This document shows positions 46,711 through 47,550 of a DNA stretch of 47,550 nucleotides, in pieces. Positions within the stretch are counted from its first letter, which is position 1. Each line of letters begins with the position of its first letter. Where the stretch lies: positions 1 through 47,550 of the forward strand of contig NZ_BJOB01000019.1 in NCBI RefSeq assembly GCF_006539985.1, given 5' to 3'. The position numbers were made by a program, and so were the translations under genes. The notes beneath the pieces are model-generated. The model worked only from the letters and a program-made list of their open reading frames with translations, made no database searches and was not told the DNA's origin. Source of the DNA: Kurthia gibsonii (GTDB lineage: Bacteria; Bacillota; Bacilli; Bacillales_A; Planococcaceae).

Positions 46711-47508
46711 GTGGGAGAAGCTATTGTAATTACTTCCGGTAAGGGTGGAGTTGGTAAAACAACAACCACTGCCAATCTAGGAACTGCATTGGCACTGCAA
46801 GGCAAGTCCGTCTGTTTAGTCGATACAGACATCGGACTACGTAACCTAGATGTTATATTGGGGTTAGAAAATCGTATTATCTACGATTTAGTTGATGTGA
46901 TTGAAGGACGATGTAAAGTTCATCAGGCACTTGTAAAAGATAAGCGATTTGAAGAATTACTATACTTATTACCTGCTGCACAAACAGCGGATAAGAATGC
47001 GGTTAACCCGCAACAAATGAAAGATTTAATCGATGAGTTAAAAGAACAATTTGACTATGTTTTAATTGACTGCCCAGCAGGAATTGAACAAGGCTACCGC
47101 AATGCAATTGCGGGTGCTGAACGAGCGATTGTTGTGACAACGCCAGAAATTTCAGCTGTTCGAGATGCAGATCGCATTATTGGTTTATTAGAGCAAGAAA
47201 ATATCGAGCCACCGAAATTAATTATTAATCGTATTCGTACGCACCTGATGGATCGCGGCGAAACACTTGATATTAATGAGATTACAATGCATCTATCACT
47301 CGATTTAATTGGTATTATTCCAGATGATGATCGTGTTATTACATCTTCGAATAAGGGTGAACCGATTGTGTTAGAACCATCTACACAAGTGGGGAAAGCT
47401 TATCGTAATATCGTGAGACGTGTAATGGGGGAGTCTGTACCATTAATGACACTAGAAAAAGAAAAGCAAGGAATCTTCACTAAATTTAAAGCTTTATTTT
47501 CAAAATAA
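46711..47508 (+). CDS. minD: Septum-site-determining protein MinD
   Basis: The 265-aa deviant-Walker ATPase recruits MinC to the membrane. The deviant Walker A SGKGGVGKTT (about 9-18) follows directly on the GTG start. Switch segments DTDIGLRNLD and VLIDCPAG are present. A C-terminal amphipathic helix KQGIFTKFKALF serves as membrane anchor. AAGGGAGGAAG precedes the GTG at 46711. An upstream extension to 46573 overlaps minC and is rejected. Genes after minD are cut off by the window edge. Confidence 0.96.
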   Translation: MGEAIVITSGKGGVGKTTTTANLGTALALQGKSVCLVDTDIGLRNLDVILGLENRIIYDLVDVIEGRCKVHQALVKDKRFEELLYLLPAAQTADKNAVNPQQMKDLIDELKEQFDYVLIDCPAGIEQGYRNAIAGAERAIVVTTPEISAVRDADRIIGLLEQENIEPPKLIINRIRTHLMDRGETLDINEITMHLSLDLIGIIPDDDRVITSSNKGEPIVLEPSTQVGKAYRNIVRRVMGESVPLMTLEKEKQGIFTKFKALFSK

Positions 47509-47517
47509 AGATGCGAG

Positions 47518-47548
47518 CGAATTTCACCGTTTTAGGTTTAGAAATTCG
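47518..47548 (+). other. Hairpin after minD at window edge
   Basis: CGAATTTC (47518-47525) pairs with GAAATTCG (47541-47548). Any T-run would lie beyond the window, so whether it is a terminator for the mre-min operon cannot be judged. Confidence 0.45.
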
Positions 47549-47550
47549 GC

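Overview
The window is a stretch of low-GC Firmicutes chromosome. The order tig-clpX-lon-engB-hemAXCDBL-valS-folC-radC-mreBCD-minCD is the classic Bacillales backbone, and YsoA, YoxD and YjlC-Ndh homologues also point to Bacillales. Several genes that accompany this backbone in the spore-former B. subtilis are not here: lonB between clpX and lon, spoVID/ysxE between hemL and valS, and spoIIB/comC/maf between folC and mreB. With the mqo and sstT genes this suggests a Planococcaceae-like, possibly non-sporulating organism such as Kurthia. That placement is inference from gene order and recalled family knowledge, not from a search.

Region by region. 1-125: a tandem array of 21-bp units running off the left edge. 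165-3219: a RocR-like regulator with a degenerate AAA+ domain, divergent from rocA (1-pyrroline-5-carboxylate dehydrogenase). 3300-3685: an iron-regulated (Fur box) IsdG-type haem monooxygenase. 3801-6351 (minus strand): a YoxD-type SDR, then an alaR-alaT-like pair. 6893-8371: mqo. 8512-9801 (minus): the globin-coupled sensor HemAT. 10206-11411: sstT, followed by tRNA-Arg(CCU). 11681-12214 (minus): a resolvase-fold protein that lacks its catalytic residues. 12314-14838: a SulP-STAS transporter and an AbrB-type membrane protein. 15531-17187: yjlC-ndh. 17575-24461: ysoA, tig, clpX, lon, engB (protein folding, proteolysis and ribosome assembly). 24524-31535: a siroheme-synthase-like gene and the hemAXCDBL tetrapyrrole operon. 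31640-34562: T-box leader and valS. 34703-36398 (minus): two tandem RimK-like ATP-grasp ligases. 36494-37738: folC. 37810-41984: a PilX-like surface/pilus protein (minus) divergent from pilMNO. 42202-43460: an unrecognised gene overlapping radC. 43554-47508: mreBCD-minCD, the cell-shape and division-site operon.

Functional themes. Haem is handled in several places: synthesis (hem operon), degradation (Fur-controlled monooxygenase) and sensing (HemAT). Respiration is represented by two quinone-reducing dehydrogenases, Mqo and type II NADH dehydrogenase. Arginine/proline catabolism (rocA) and alanine transamination form the amino-acid part.

The most interesting structure outside the genes is a dispersed element of about 100-130 bp with a strong central hairpin. 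Four copies lie in the window, every one between convergent transcription units. Other points worth a second look are the two protein families that have lost catalytic residues (the RocR-like regulator and the resolvase-like protein), the ATP-grasp pair, a perfect terminator-like hairpin inside the hem operon, a reduced pilus cluster, and a hairpin-rich region upstream of ysoA.
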